This document shows, in pieces, positions 1 to 10,042 of a stretch of 25,452 bases of DNA (positions are counted from its first letter, which is position 1; the number at the start of each line of letters is the position of its first letter). Origin of the DNA: DUZB01 sp964407525. GTDB lineage: Bacteria; Desulfobacterota; DSM-4660; Desulfatiglandales; Desulfatiglandaceae. The stretch is taken from contig CAYOWC010000036.1 in NCBI GenBank assembly GCA_964407525.1, positions 1 through 25,452 on the forward strand. The letters run 5' to 3'. A program made the position numbers and the translations under genes. The notes below the pieces were generated by a model. The model ran no database searches. It worked only from the letters and a program-made list of their open reading frames with translations, and was not told the DNA's origin.

Positions 1-44
1 GGTACATCACATTAATTACTGCAATGGTAAAACCTTTTTACGGT

Positions 45-65
45 ACCACTACCGGAAGTAGTGGT
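45..65. other. Perfect hairpin at the window start
   Basis: Arms ACCACTAC (45-52) and GTAGTGGT (58-65) pair perfectly around the five-base loop CGGAA, and TTTA follows on the + strand. It could be the terminator of a gene that ends left of the window, or a leader structure for the HDOD gene about 140 bases downstream. The T-tract is too short to decide. The rest of 1-180 shows no gene. Confidence 0.4.
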
Positions 66-207
66 TTACGCCAGATAATCAATTAGCCGTGTCGAAATTA
101 AATATTGATGATTGATATAGTTAAACAAGAGATTCAACTGAACCAACACTTATCGAACTTGTAAATCCACAAAAATCAATTTGTTATTGATAGGGAATGG
201 AGTGTGC

Positions 208-1545
208 ATGAAACCAGTTATTGTTGCAAGTACGGACGGTAAGGAAGCCCAAAAGATAATTGAAAGTATTCCCAACGATCATAAAGTCGCTATTATCGAA
301 TCTTCTAATCGGCTCAAAATCCTGTTGAATATCTCTACAATGGTCATTTTAGGTCGTAGCTTCTATGAGCAATATGGCAAGGATTTTTTTAGGAGTCTTT
401 TGAAAAATCATCACCCTCCGTTTCTAATGCTCACATCTGTCGATGATATCCAGACAATAGTTGATATTATGGAAATCGGCATGCACTTCATCCCTAAAGT
501 GCCGGATTATCAGAAACTGCTCCGTTTAACTGCAAAGAATATTTTAGATCAAATTGATGAACAAGAACAGCAACAAAAAAGCATTCTTAACTTAAAACAG
601 CGTGTGGAGGAATTGGAAAAAGCAGCCAGCGAGGAGAAGAAAAGCCCGAACTCGAAAGCCTCTCCGGAAGCCAAACCGCATAAAGTTAAGACCAGTATCC
701 TTGATGAGATTGTTTTTGTTTTTCAACGCGGAGAGATCGAGCTCCCTACGCTTCCCCAGATAAGCATCAAGTTTCAGGAGATGATGGATGAAGATGTAAA
801 CTTAAAAACTATCGGCGAATTTCTTAAGCAGGATGTGGCCATATCTTCCACGCTGATCAGCGTATCCAACTCTGCATATTATCGGGGCATAACGGCAAGC
901 AAAAAGCTTAGCCAGGCCATCAGTCGTTTGGGGCTCAGGACCACCAAACGGTATGTGGATGCAATTTGTAATCGATCCCTTTATGCCACCAAAAACAAGA
1001 AATTCAAGGTCTTCATAGAAGAGCTGTGGAAACATTCCCTAGCCTGTGCCTATGCCTGTCAAATTCTTGATGACTCTCTGGCCCTTGACCTTGACAATGA
1101 TGCTTTTACGATGGGCTTACTGCATGATATTGGCAAATTATTTCTCTTTCAGATTATGGGTGAACTGCAGTTGAAAGAGAAGATCGGAGATCAGGTTGAA
1201 ACTTCAGAATTATTACATACGGCTAATACGCATCATACCAAGTTCGGTTCGGCTCTTCTCAAAAAGTGGAAATTTCCAGAAGGTTTCGCCAGAATCGTAT
1301 CCTATCATAACAACTTGGAGGCCGCGGATTCGATCTCGAACGAATTATTGGTCGTCCACTTCGGCAACTTGATGGCAAAATCCATGGGTTTCTCACTGGA
1401 CGGTATAGAAGACGCCCAGCAGCAAGAGATAGCTTTGCAAGATACCGAGTCTGCCCGTCGTTTGGGATTGAATGCTTCGATGATAGATGAATTTAAAAAC
1501 ACGATGTCGGAATTTATGGAAGAATCAGATGGCCTCTTTGCGTAA
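208..1545 (+). CDS. Pseudo-receiver / HDOD domain signalling protein
   Basis: Cytoplasmic regulatory protein of 445 residues. The start is the ATG at 208, because GGAG lies 6 bases upstream (at 198-201); an in-frame TTG at 181 has no such site. Residues 2-105 resemble a response-regulator receiver. The switch Thr (LMLTS, T76) and the conserved Lys (IPKV, K97) are there, but the phospho-acceptor Asp at the end of strand 3 is Gly (VILG, G49), so it is probably not phosphorylated. A charged, Gln/Glu-rich coiled coil (about 112-145) and a Lys/Pro-rich linker lead to an HDOD domain (about 175-385). The domain contains LLHDIGKL with the HD pair at H306/D307. HDOD proteins act in signalling, often alongside cyclic-di-GMP or stress pathways, usually without proven hydrolase activity. 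The gene stands alone; no partner kinase is visible. Confidence 0.9.
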   Translation: MKPVIVASTDGKEAQKIIESIPNDHKVAIIESSNRLKILLNISTMVILGRSFYEQYGKDFFRSLLKNHHPPFLMLTSVDDIQTIVDIMEIGMHFIPKVPDYQKLLRLTAKNILDQIDEQEQQQKSILNLKQRVEELEKAASEEKKSPNSKASPEAKPHKVKTSILDEIVFVFQRGEIELPTLPQISIKFQEMMDEDVNLKTIGEFLKQDVAISSTLISVSNSAYYRGITASKKLSQAISRLGLRTTKRYVDAICNRSLYATKNKKFKVFIEELWKHSLACAYACQILDDSLALDLDNDAFTMGLLHDIGKLFLFQIMGELQLKEKIGDQVETSELLHTANTHHTKFGSALLKKWKFPEGFARIVSYHNNLEAADSISNELLVVHFGNLMAKSMGFSLDGIEDAQQQEIALQDTESARRLGLNASMIDEFKNTMSEFMEESDGLFA

Positions 1546-2242
1546 TTAGTTTTCTTTTACCTTCCATATTTTGATTTGGATCGAACTGGGGTCACCTGTG
1601 ATGAAAATATGAGCAGAGAGAGAGGGGACGTTATGTCACTTTATAAATTCCCAACCTCATGATAGTTTTCTAATGCAATCCGGCGCCCTTTGCTCACTGA
1701 AACGCATAGAGCTGCCTGGGAAATCCCCGGTTTCCTGTTCAACCACACCTGACTAATTCCCAATTTCATTGGATAGCAATAGAAAAGTCAGTTATTCGTC
1801 CTTCTCCTTTTCTCTCACTTTATCTATCGGTTTAAAACCCGCCATGCCAGTAAAAAAAGGGGTCTGCCGTTGACTTTTAGTTCTAATCACGGAAAACAGT
1901 AAGAGTCAACGGTAGACTTGACCCCATGATCTGTCGAAAAACAACGATAACAAATAAGGAAAAGGATGCTATCCCGAATTCCCTGCAGGTCGACGAAATC
2001 CTACGATAACCATAGGAGACTTGCAACGGGAACACTTGAAAACAGGCCTTGGACGTTTTCCAATTTTTCCATTGATACGGTGAGCCGTTAGCCAAAGATT
2101 CATCGTGCTTATCGGTTTCATTTTCGTATGGAACATGCTATATTCAGTGACTACTTTTCATGCCCGTCCGTCTTCATTGGCAAATGGAAATTGCATTTTC
2201 TAAAAATGACGTCCTACTCAATTAAGATGAAGGAGATTCACC
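1546..2242. other. Long intergenic region
   Basis: Nearly 700 bases between the HDOD gene and the acyl-CoA dehydrogenase. Apart from the palindrome at 1857-1925, I see no convincing gene, RNA or promoter. The short open frames here have no ribosome site or recognisable product. The promoter of the fatty-acid unit probably lies in the AT-rich last 130 bases, but I cannot place it. Confidence 0.6.
1857..1925. repeat. REP-like palindrome (GGGGTC...GACCCC type)
   Basis: Arms GTCTGCCGTTGACT (1862-1875) and AGTCAACGGTAGAC (1904-1917) pair with one G-T mismatch around a 28-base loop. Outer GGGGTC and GACCCC extend the symmetry. It resembles the extragenic palindromes that RAYT (REP-associated tyrosine transposase) enzymes mobilise. 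No such transposase lies in the window. It contains CCGTTGAC rather than GTTGACGG half-sites, so I do not count it among the operator-like palindromes found further right. Confidence 0.6.
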
Positions 2243-3943
2243 ATGTTACTGAACCCTAAAACGGAGAAATACGAACATCTTGATGAACGAAGCCGGGAGA
2301 TCATGCTGAAAACCATTGCCTTTTTTGAAAAAAAAGGCAAACAGAAGCTGAAAGAAGACTATCATGATCATGTGTGGTATGCTGATTTTATTGAATTTTT
2401 AAAAGAGAATAAAGTTTTCTCCACACTTCTCACCCCTCCTGAATATGCCCAAGACGATCCGGATGCCCGCTGGGATACGTTCCGCAATTGCGACTTTAAC
2501 GAGGTGCTGGGATTTTACGGCCTGCCGTACTGGTACGCCTGGCAGGTGACTATCCTGGGACTGGGACCCATCTGGATGGGGGAAAATGAAGCGGTAAAGC
2601 ACAAAACCGCAAAGCTGCTCAAAGACGGGGCTATTTTCGCTTTCGGCCTGTCTGAAAAAACCCACGGGGCGGATCTCTATTCCTCTGAAATGTCCCTGAC
2701 GGATCTTGGCGAAGGTCGGTATGTGGCCGATGGGGGAAAATACTACATCGGTAACGGTAATGATGCCGCCCTGGTTTCCACTTTTGCCAAGGATTCGGAG
2801 ACGGATGAATATGTCTTTTTCGTGGTGGATTCACAGCATGAAAATTACGAATGCATTCAGAATGTGGTGGCCTGGCAAGGATATGTGGCGGAGTATGCCT
2901 TAAACAGCTACCCGATCACAGAGGAAGACATCCTTACCAAGGGAAGAGATGCGTGGGATTCCTGTCTTAACACCATCAACGTAGGAAAATACAACCTGGG
3001 CTGGGGCAGCATCGGCATCTGCACCCACGCTTTTTTCGAGGCCATTACCCATGCGGCCCATCGGAACCTGTATGGGAAGTGGGTAACGGACTTTCCACAC
3101 ATCCAGCAGTATTTTGTGGATGCCTACGCCCGTCTCACGGCCATGAAAATGTTTGCTTCACGCGCCGGCGACTACATGCGCTCCGCCTCGTCCGAAGACC
3201 GGCGCTATCTGCTCTATAACCCCATGGTCAAGATGAAGGTCACTACCCAGGGAGAAGAGGTGATCAACCTGCTTTGGGATATTATTGCCGCCAGGGGTTT
3301 CGAAAAAGATACCTATTTTGAAATGGCCGCTCAGGAGATCAGAGCACTCCCGAAACTGGAAGGAACCGTCCATGTAAACATGGCGCTGATCATCAAATTC
3401 ATGGCCAACTATTTCTTCAATCCGAATACATTTCCCGAAATCCCCAAACGGGATGAGTCCATAAACGACGATTTCATGTTCAAACAGGGTCCGACCCGAG
3501 GATTGGGAAAAATCCGATTTCATGATTACAACCTGGCCTACGAAAGCATTGACCTGCCCAATGTGAACCGATTCAAAGAGCAGATGGCAGTACTCAAGGA
3601 ATTCCTCATGACAGCCCCCCCGGAGAAAGAACAGATCAAGGATATTGATTTTCTGTTGAATCTGGGGGAACTTTTCACCCTGGTAGCCTACGGTCAGCTC
3701 ATCATCGAAAAATCGAAAATTGAACAGCTGGAAAATGACTTGGTGGACCAGATTTTCGACTTTATGATTCGGGATTTTGCCAAATTTGCACTGCAGATTT
3801 ATGCCAAACCCGGTACCACCGAAAAACAGATGGGCCTTTGCATGAAGATGATCCGGAAACCCGTGGCTAACCGGGAACGTTTTCTGAATATATGGGAAAA
3901 TCAGGTATACCGTTTGAAAGATAACTATGAAATGAATCCGTAA
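2243..3943 (+). CDS. Acyl-CoA dehydrogenase family protein
   Basis: Flavoenzyme of 566 residues, expected to introduce the alpha-beta double bond into an acyl-CoA and pass electrons to an electron-transfer flavoprotein. The start is well set by AAGGAG seven bases before the ATG. FGLSEKTHGADL (134-145) sits where the family has its FAD/substrate-binding TEPxxGSD stretch. RALPKLEGT (368-375) matches the C-terminal YEGT motif, with E373 in the position of the catalytic base of medium-chain acyl-CoA dehydrogenase. An extra C-terminal region of about 170 residues after this motif makes it longer than the usual 380-400 residues, closer to the very-long-chain type in size. The acyl-CoA ligase follows after 24 bases in the same direction, which implies one operon for activation and first oxidation of a fatty or aromatic acid. 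Substrate chain length cannot be read from the sequence. Confidence 0.92.
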   Translation: MLLNPKTEKYEHLDERSREIMLKTIAFFEKKGKQKLKEDYHDHVWYADFIEFLKENKVFSTLLTPPEYAQDDPDARWDTFRNCDFNEVLGFYGLPYWYAWQVTILGLGPIWMGENEAVKHKTAKLLKDGAIFAFGLSEKTHGADLYSSEMSLTDLGEGRYVADGGKYYIGNGNDAALVSTFAKDSETDEYVFFVVDSQHENYECIQNVVAWQGYVAEYALNSYPITEEDILTKGRDAWDSCLNTINVGKYNLGWGSIGICTHAFFEAITHAAHRNLYGKWVTDFPHIQQYFVDAYARLTAMKMFASRAGDYMRSASSEDRRYLLYNPMVKMKVTTQGEEVINLLWDIIAARGFEKDTYFEMAAQEIRALPKLEGTVHVNMALIIKFMANYFFNPNTFPEIPKRDESINDDFMFKQGPTRGLGKIRFHDYNLAYESIDLPNVNRFKEQMAVLKEFLMTAPPEKEQIKDIDFLLNLGELFTLVAYGQLIIEKSKIEQLENDLVDQIFDFMIRDFAKFALQIYAKPGTTEKQMGLCMKMIRKPVANRERFLNIWENQVYRLKDNYEMNP

Positions 3944-3967
3944 TGCAGGCATGACGAAAGGGGAAAA

Positions 3968-5767
3968 ATGGCTTTTCGATACGACAAACCGAACAACCTG
4001 GTAGACCTCATTGAAGACAGCGTGGAAGCCCATGGAGATCGGCCCGTTTTCGGCCGCAAGAATCCCGAAGGCGAGTATGAGTGGGTCACTTACCGTGAGG
4101 TTGGTGAGCGCATTGATAATCTCCGTGGAGGATTGGCCGCTGCAGGCGTTCAAAAAGATGACGCAGTCGGTATTATTGCCAACAACCGCACGGAGTGGGC
4201 TGTTTCCGCGTTTGCCACCTATGGCCTGTGCGCACGATATATTCCCATGTACGAAAACGAACTGGAAAAGATATGGAAATATATCATCAATGATAGCGGC
4301 ATCAAAGTTTTGCTGGTTGCTACAAAAGAGATTTACGAAAAAGTCACGGCTTTCAAGGATGAAACACCAGCCCTCGAAAAAGTGTACATCATTGACGCAG
4401 AGGGTGAAAACACCATGGTTGAACTGGAGCGTGTGGGAAAAGCGAATCCAGTGAAATCCATAAAACCGGATCCTTCCCATATCGCCGTCTTGATATACAC
4501 TTCGGGCACCACCGGCAGCCCAAAAGGAGTGCTCCTTTCCCACGGTAATTTCACAAGCAATGTCCTGGCAGGCGGACAACTGTACCCGCAATTGAAGAAG
4601 GAAGACCGTGGCCTGTCCATCCTGCCCTGGGCCCACTCTTTCGGCCAGACCGGCGAACTGTATTTTTTTCTCCATGTGGGCGGGTCCCTCGGTTTCATTG
4701 AAAACGCCACCACCATTGCAGAGGATATGGCGAAAGTAAAACCCACTTTTCTCATTGCCGTGCCCAAAGTTTTCAACAAAATATATGCCGGGCTGTGGGT
4801 CAAGATGGACGAGACCGGAGGGATCGCGAAAATGCTTTTTACCATGGGTGTTGAAAGCGCCAAAAAACGCCGCGAACTACTCCAGGAAGGAAAATCCTGC
4901 TTTCTGACGAATTTAAAATTCAAGCTGGCCGATGCAGTCGTATTCAGCAAGGTTCGGGAACGGTTGGGGGGCAGGCTCACGGGAACGCTCAGTGGCAGCG
5001 CCACCATGAACGTTGAAATCAGTCACTTTTTTTCAGATATCGGGGTCCCCGTTTATGATTGCTACGGACTCACGGAAACCTCGCCGGCCATCACCATGAA
5101 CTGCCCCACGGCTCACAGACCCGGCAGTGTGGGGCGCCCCATCGACCAGGTGCGAGTGGTCATCGACACACTTACGACTGAAGATGGGATAGATGAAGGG
5201 GAAATCATCGCCTATGGTCCCAACATCATGCAGGGTTACCACAACAACCCGGAGGCCACCAAAGAGGTGATGACCGAAGACGGGGGATTCAGGACCGGCG
5301 ACCGGGGCCGCCTGGACGAGGATGGCTATCTATACATCACGGGACGTATCAAGGAGCAATACAAGCTGATGAATGGAAAATATGTTTTCCCGGCTGCCCT
5401 GGAAGAGGAGATGAAACTGCTTCCCCAGGTGGAAACGGCCATGGTTTATGGCGATGGGCGGGACTACAATATCGCACTCGTGGTTCCTGATTTTGAGGTG
5501 CTTGAAAAATACGCCAGAGAAAACAATCTGCCCAGTGATCCGAAAACGCTTTCAGAAAATCCAGACGTTCAGCAAATGATTTCCAATGCCATAGCAGATG
5601 GGCTCAAAGGGAAATTCGGGGGGTATGAAATCCCCAGAAAATTTCTCTTCAAACATGAAACCTTTTCATCTGAAAACGGCATGCTGACCCAGACCATGAA
5701 ACTGAAACGGCGTAATGTGCTGGAACGGTATATGCCGGAAATAGAGTCCCTTTATAAAGACAAATGA
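3968..5767 (+). CDS. AMP-forming long-chain acyl-CoA synthetase
   Basis: Activates a carboxylic acid with ATP and CoA via an acyl-adenylate. The 599 residues cover both the large N-terminal and the small C-terminal domain of the ANL superfamily. Visible motifs are the phosphate-binding loop IYTSGTTGSPKG (176-187), the adenine-binding YGLTETSP (366-373), the ribose-binding Asp in FRTGDRG (D445), and the hinge GRIKEQYKLMNGKYV. The hinge continues NGKYV where many family members have the GEKIEP/NGKNI-type stretch of long-chain synthetases. The ATG follows AAAGGGG. It is co-transcribed with the acyl-CoA dehydrogenase 24 bases upstream, so both probably handle one substrate. It converges on the hydrolase gene at 5792. 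Length and motif set favour the FadD15/COG1022 long-chain branch over acetyl-CoA synthetase. Confidence 0.93.
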   Translation: MAFRYDKPNNLVDLIEDSVEAHGDRPVFGRKNPEGEYEWVTYREVGERIDNLRGGLAAAGVQKDDAVGIIANNRTEWAVSAFATYGLCARYIPMYENELEKIWKYIINDSGIKVLLVATKEIYEKVTAFKDETPALEKVYIIDAEGENTMVELERVGKANPVKSIKPDPSHIAVLIYTSGTTGSPKGVLLSHGNFTSNVLAGGQLYPQLKKEDRGLSILPWAHSFGQTGELYFFLHVGGSLGFIENATTIAEDMAKVKPTFLIAVPKVFNKIYAGLWVKMDETGGIAKMLFTMGVESAKKRRELLQEGKSCFLTNLKFKLADAVVFSKVRERLGGRLTGTLSGSATMNVEISHFFSDIGVPVYDCYGLTETSPAITMNCPTAHRPGSVGRPIDQVRVVIDTLTTEDGIDEGEIIAYGPNIMQGYHNNPEATKEVMTEDGGFRTGDRGRLDEDGYLYITGRIKEQYKLMNGKYVFPAALEEEMKLLPQVETAMVYGDGRDYNIALVVPDFEVLEKYARENNLPSDPKTLSENPDVQQMISNAIADGLKGKFGGYEIPRKFLFKHETFSSENGMLTQTMKLKRRNVLERYMPEIESLYKDK

Positions 5768-5791
5768 GAAGCTTGAAGATATAGACGTTCA

Positions 5792-6661
5792 TCAGATATT
5801 TTCCGCAAGTGCCGCCAAGGCTGTGTTGAATTCCTCGGGTTGTTCGTAGAAAGGGAGATGTCCGCTCTTCTCAAGAAGCAGAAGGCTGGCATTGGGCATT
5901 TGTTCTAACACGTACCGACCCATTTCGCGTCCATAGGAGAGATGATTAGAGATACCGTAGACGGCCAGGGATGGCACCGATACAGTTGGCAGAATTTCGG
6001 TATAGTCCCTCATGATATAATCGGAATAAATAGCCATGGCCACCGGGGTGGGCGTATTCATATGCTCCTCGAGCATCCAGTCCAGTTCCTCGGGGAGTGC
6101 CCGGCCTTTCTTGAACATGCTGTGGATGAATTTTTCCGCAAAGGCGCGTCTATCTGACTGCAGGTTTTTAAACGAGAGATTCATGCCATCGAACCGGTAC
6201 CCTTTCAGTGCGTGGGTATTCCAGGCACCGGGAGAAAAAGGAAAGGGAGTCATCTCTACAAGTCCCAGGGCGCCAATGTGTTGATTGCCGAACCGGCGCC
6301 AGTATTCGAGCACCACAGGACCTGCCAGAGACCAACCAACCAGGGTTACTTTTTTAAGTCCCAGGGCTTCTATGACTACATGAACGTCCTCCGCATACTG
6401 AGGCAGGGTATGCCCGTGAAGAATTTTGCTGGAGTTGCCATGGGCCCGCAGGTCCATGGTCACCACTCGAAATTTCCGGGATAAGGCCTCCATCTGTCTG
6501 AACCAGAATTTGCTGCTCATGGTCCAGCCGTGTACGAGCAGAATGGGTTGGCCTTCTCCCCTGGTCTCCACAAAAATATGGGCGCCATCGGTTGACTCCA
6601 CCAATCCACTCGCTAGACCTCCGTCACCCTGTTTAAAAACTCGGAATTGGTTTTGCTTCAT
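5792..6661 (-). CDS. Alpha/beta hydrolase fold protein
   Basis: Single-domain hydrolase of 289 residues. The start chosen is the ATG at 6661 with AAGGAG seven bases upstream; the longer frame to 6688 lacks a site. The oxyanion-hole strand reads ILLVHGWTMS, the nucleophile elbow is VGWSLAG (Ser), and the C-terminal catalytic His is in KSGHLPF. The acid residue is unclear. The loop where most relatives have GxxD reads VYGISNHLS with no Asp, so the acid may come from another strand or activity may be altered. There is no signal peptide. The gene begins 53 bases after the giant paralog A gene on the same strand and probably shares its transcript. Esterase, haloperoxidase-like or lactonase activity are all possible. 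Confidence 0.88.
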   Translation of the reverse strand: MKQNQFRVFKQGDGGLASGLVESTDGAHIFVETRGEGQPILLVHGWTMSSKFWFRQMEALSRKFRVVTMDLRAHGNSSKILHGHTLPQYAEDVHVVIEALGLKKVTLVGWSLAGPVVLEYWRRFGNQHIGALGLVEMTPFPFSPGAWNTHALKGYRFDGMNLSFKNLQSDRRAFAEKFIHSMFKKGRALPEELDWMLEEHMNTPTPVAMAIYSDYIMRDYTEILPTVSVPSLAVYGISNHLSYGREMGRYVLEQMPNASLLLLEKSGHLPFYEQPEEFNTALAALAENI

Positions 6662-6714
6662 AATGTTCTCCTTCACTCTGCTCTTCAAACAGGGACAAGC
6701 TGGTAAAAGGTCAA

Positions 6715-9700
6715 TCAGGGGTTCCCGTCACAGTTGACAGGCCCCTGGTATTTGTCAAGCCAGGCGAAAATTTCCTTCATCATGGGCACCCGCGGCAAGG
6801 GAAGATGTCCGCAGTCGTAGAGGACATGTTTTTTGTCTTCCGGCAGAGTGCTGATAAGATCAAAGAGAGGTTTCTGGTGAGTCTTCACAGGAAAGATATA
6901 GTCATACTTCCCATTGAGCATAAGTACCGGAATCTTGGTAAGGGCTTGCGTTAGAGCATCGGGTTTAGGCCACGCCATCGGCAAATAGATGGCCCCTGAA
7001 ACGAGGATAAGCGTCTTGATCCGCTCCTCGTAAGGCGAAATTTTAGGTCCCTCCATTCCACCCCAGCATACGCCTAAGAATGCGAGGTTCCGGGTATCGA
7101 TGTCTTTTCGGGTTTCCAGATAATCGATGGTTTTTCGCAGGTCGTTCAACCGATCGAACCAGCGTTGAGCCACGCTCTTCCCTCCCCCGATAGGTTTACC
7201 TCCACCCCGTTCGAAACAATTGGAATAGATGGGGTTTATCAATGCCCTGCCGTTTTTTGGGATCAGGTCCCAGGGTTCCCAGAGAAAATTTCGTGAAAAC
7301 TCAGGCTGGTACAGAGCACTGACACCGGGCCAGTAGATCACCGCCTTGTAGGGGGGGCTGCAGTCGGCCGGCAGATCCAGGTGAACAATCAACCGTTCCC
7401 CTCCGTAGGCCGCATCGATAGTCACCGTCTCCCGGATCCACCCCTTTCCCCCTGCCTTCCGCGATTCCACAACGGGATGCAGCGGGCCCTTTTCATAAGC
7501 GAACATGGTTTCCAGGGTTTCGAAGGATTCGTCGGAACGGGGAGAAATGGCATAGGGATCATAAAACCGCAGGTCCGCTGGCTTTAAATGAGTGTCTGAA
7601 GGGAGTGCATCCTCAGGGTATAGAGCGCAACGAACGCCATTTCCTTCAGAGCGGTCCCAGGCTGACGGCACACAGCTGTCATTAACCACATAAGCCGGGT
7701 CTTGCCACCAGCCTCCAAGACAATACCGGTTCTCCTCCCCTGCCGCGTTCCAGCACCACTCACGCACATTGCCGGCCATGTCCTTTGCACCACTCGACCC
7801 GATGCCGGGAAAACCACCGACTCGGGCGACAGCACTTCCTTCAATATTGCTTTGGGAAATGAGATCCGGCGTCAGTGGAAGAACCGTCTCATTGACGGTA
7901 AAAACGGCCCGGGCCCAATGATAAATGGTGGGAAGAGTTTTGCCGCAAAAACGGGCATAGGCCGCCGCTTCATACCAGCTGATGCCGGAGACCGGGTAAT
8001 CACCCCACCCTTCCGGATAATCACCCAACTCCCAGGTGGCAGGACCCGGCCGACCCGTTCGGTCCACGAACGCCTTGATGGCCTCGACCCAGGGAATCAC
8101 TTGCCCATCTTTTTTAAATTCCTCTTTCCAATACCTGGGAGTACCATATCCCCCCGCATCCACAAACTCCTTGTAGGCCCGGTTGGTCGTTTCCATCCTA
8201 TCGATAAAGAAGGGGCCGTTCACAATGGTTTCCTTAGCCGGTACGCCTTTTATGGCAACAAAAAACCGGCCACCATCCACCGGAACCATTCCTTCCGGAA
8301 CCCGCTCTTTTTTGTACAGGTTGAACTGAAAGGTATCGCTGATACCTCTCAATTTCTTATATCCAGCGCTCAGAGAATCCCTTGGCAGCACCGGTCGCAC
8401 CAGTTCCCTTTGCGCATACCCTTCCTTTTGAATCTTGAAGCGGGTCATGCCAACGGGTACAACAGCTCCTGTAATCGGCGATACCCCCAATTCAATCCAC
8501 GGTCCCTTGAAATCGTTGTAAGGTCGGTAGGACACTCTTGCCCCGGCCGGCATGGTTACCATATCGAACGTACTGGTAGCCTCTTGGATGTACCCTCGGA
8601 GGGTCGGATCATCAGGGATAATCTCTTCAGTCTCCCTGGCCAAGGCATGGGCTGCCACGTATTTTTCGTTATCTAGTAACTGTCTGATCTCCGGCAGAGC
8701 GGTTTCATAAGCCAATGCCTTAGCGGCTTCCTGCTGAGAAGCCTTATATTGATGGACGCAAACCACAGTGATCAGAACCAGAATGACCACCAAGACGCAA
8801 CCGTAAACCAACCACCGCTTCTTCCGCTGACGCTTGGAAAACGTGCCATTTTCATTCTTCTCAGCCGGGTTTTCCAACTCCAGAAGCTTCCTGCGTTCAT
8901 CGAAGGTTAGAAGCCGCTCCCACAACTCCACGGGATGAGCCAGTCGGTTTTCAGGTAACCGCTCCACACACAGGGCTATATCTTCCCGCAGGATATCGTC
9001 ACTTACCGCCTGTTCCCACCCCGGATCAAGGGGACGAGAGATGTCACCCACAACTAGCTGGTAAAGGAGTACACCGAGGGAATAAACATCCGACTGGGGA
9101 GATGGCGGACAGCCGTCGAGAAGTTCCGGCGCCGTGTACAGCATGTTTGCGTTTCCGCCCTTGGAGATATTTTCAATCAAGACCTCCGGAACCCCCTCAT
9201 CGGTAAACGAAGACTCCCCAGATTGGCCTGGCGGGATACTTTCCGCTTTCACCCTCCCATACTGCCCCTCCGAATCATGCACCGCACTCAGAGCAATGGC
9301 AAGTTGGGCAATCATTTCGAGACGTGTCTTCATCGGAATTTTTTCTATGCCGCCTTGTTTTTCCAGCCAGTCATTGAGACCGTCACCCCCGGTGTATCTC
9401 AACTCAACAGATCGAGGGGATNNNNNNNNNNNNNNNNNNNNNNNNNNNNNNNNNNNNNNNNNNNNNNNNNNNNNNNNNNNNNNNNNNNNNNNNNNNNNNN
9501 NNNNNNNNNNNNNNNNNNNNNAACCGAAGCCTTACCTTTTCACCACTCCCCCTGTACTCAAAGAGATTGGCCCAGGAATCCTTAGTCTTGCTGTCAAATC
9601 GGTATGTCCTGCGCGACGAGTCGTCGTACCCCTTTTTCCGGCCAACCACCTTGAAAAGGGGAGCGTTTTCCAGATCAGGAAGGGCATCTTTCCATTTCCT

Positions 9701-9976
9701 GTAAATTCGAGGAAGCAATTTTTCCTTTTTTGAAGAGCCTGCGCCTCGCCCAACTGTTTCATTAAGCAAGGCCAGGACCTCCGCATGCTCTTCCATCGGA
9801 ACGGATACGGTGTTATTTTTTTTCATCTGTTCCACCACAAGGGCGATCACAGAAATATAAAATTTGCGCGAAGGGGTATCGAAATGGAGGCTAAAAGCCT
9901 GTTGATCTGGAAGGTTCAAATAGAGCTTGAATTGGTCTAAATCGATCTGGATGGGTGATTTTTTTTTGTCTACCAT
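6715..9976 (-). CDS. Paralog A: N-module / pseudokinase C-lobe / TM / PEGA-like / FGE-like / DLH-like hydrolase
   Basis: One gene split by the 100-N gap at 9422-9521, so its two halves fall in different frames. The ATG at 9976 follows GGAAGGAG. The part left of the gap encodes the ~150-residue start of the N-module shared with the genes at 17373 and 22471. After the gap come a kinase C-lobe remnant (GGDGLNDWL, YTAPELL, SDVYSLGVLLYQL), a Lys/Arg-flanked membrane helix (WLVYGCVLVVILVLITVV), a PEGA-like domain (TMPAGARVSYRPYND), an FGE/SUMF1 fold (AKDMAGNVREWCWN, GNGVRCALY) and a hydrolase domain with Cys in the elbow GVCWGG, Asp in NGKYDY and His in CGHLPLP. The kinase catalytic-loop Asp is replaced (GQYGRVK). 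By comparison with paralog B about 82 codons are missing in the gap. Topology suggests a cytoplasmic N-half and a periplasmic C-half. A 22-bp palindrome lies 67 bases upstream. Function unknown; signalling is likely. Confidence 0.85.
9422..9521. other. Assembly gap (100 N)
   Basis: Exactly 100 N, the conventional placeholder for a gap of unknown size. The flanks align with paralog B codons 151 and about 234, which predicts a real missing length near 245 bases if A and B are equally long there. The right flank is nearly identical in DNA sequence to the matching part of paralog B (around 16920-16940), so a repeat-induced assembly break is the likely cause. Confidence 0.97.
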
Positions 9977-10042
9977 GGCTCCTTCCTGACATGCAGCATT
10001 TTAAAGGAGTTTTTTTGTGGGTTTCATGAAAGAGAAAGAAAA

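Noticed and set aside
20..75. A cyclic-di-GMP (GEMM) riboswitch before the HDOD gene
   Set aside because: The hairpin and a GGTTTACGCC-like stretch look vaguely similar, but the conserved GEMM core and second stem are missing.
3158..4675. A 505-codon open frame on the - strand across the acyl-CoA dehydrogenase and ligase genes
   Set aside because: It lies antisense to two genes with clear catalytic motifs, has no ribosome site, and its translation is Phe/His-rich with no recognisable domain; it is a codon-bias shadow.
7702..8676. A 324-codon + strand frame inside paralog A
   Set aside because: Antisense to the FGE-like and PEGA-like domains, low-complexity translation, no start signals; shadow frame.
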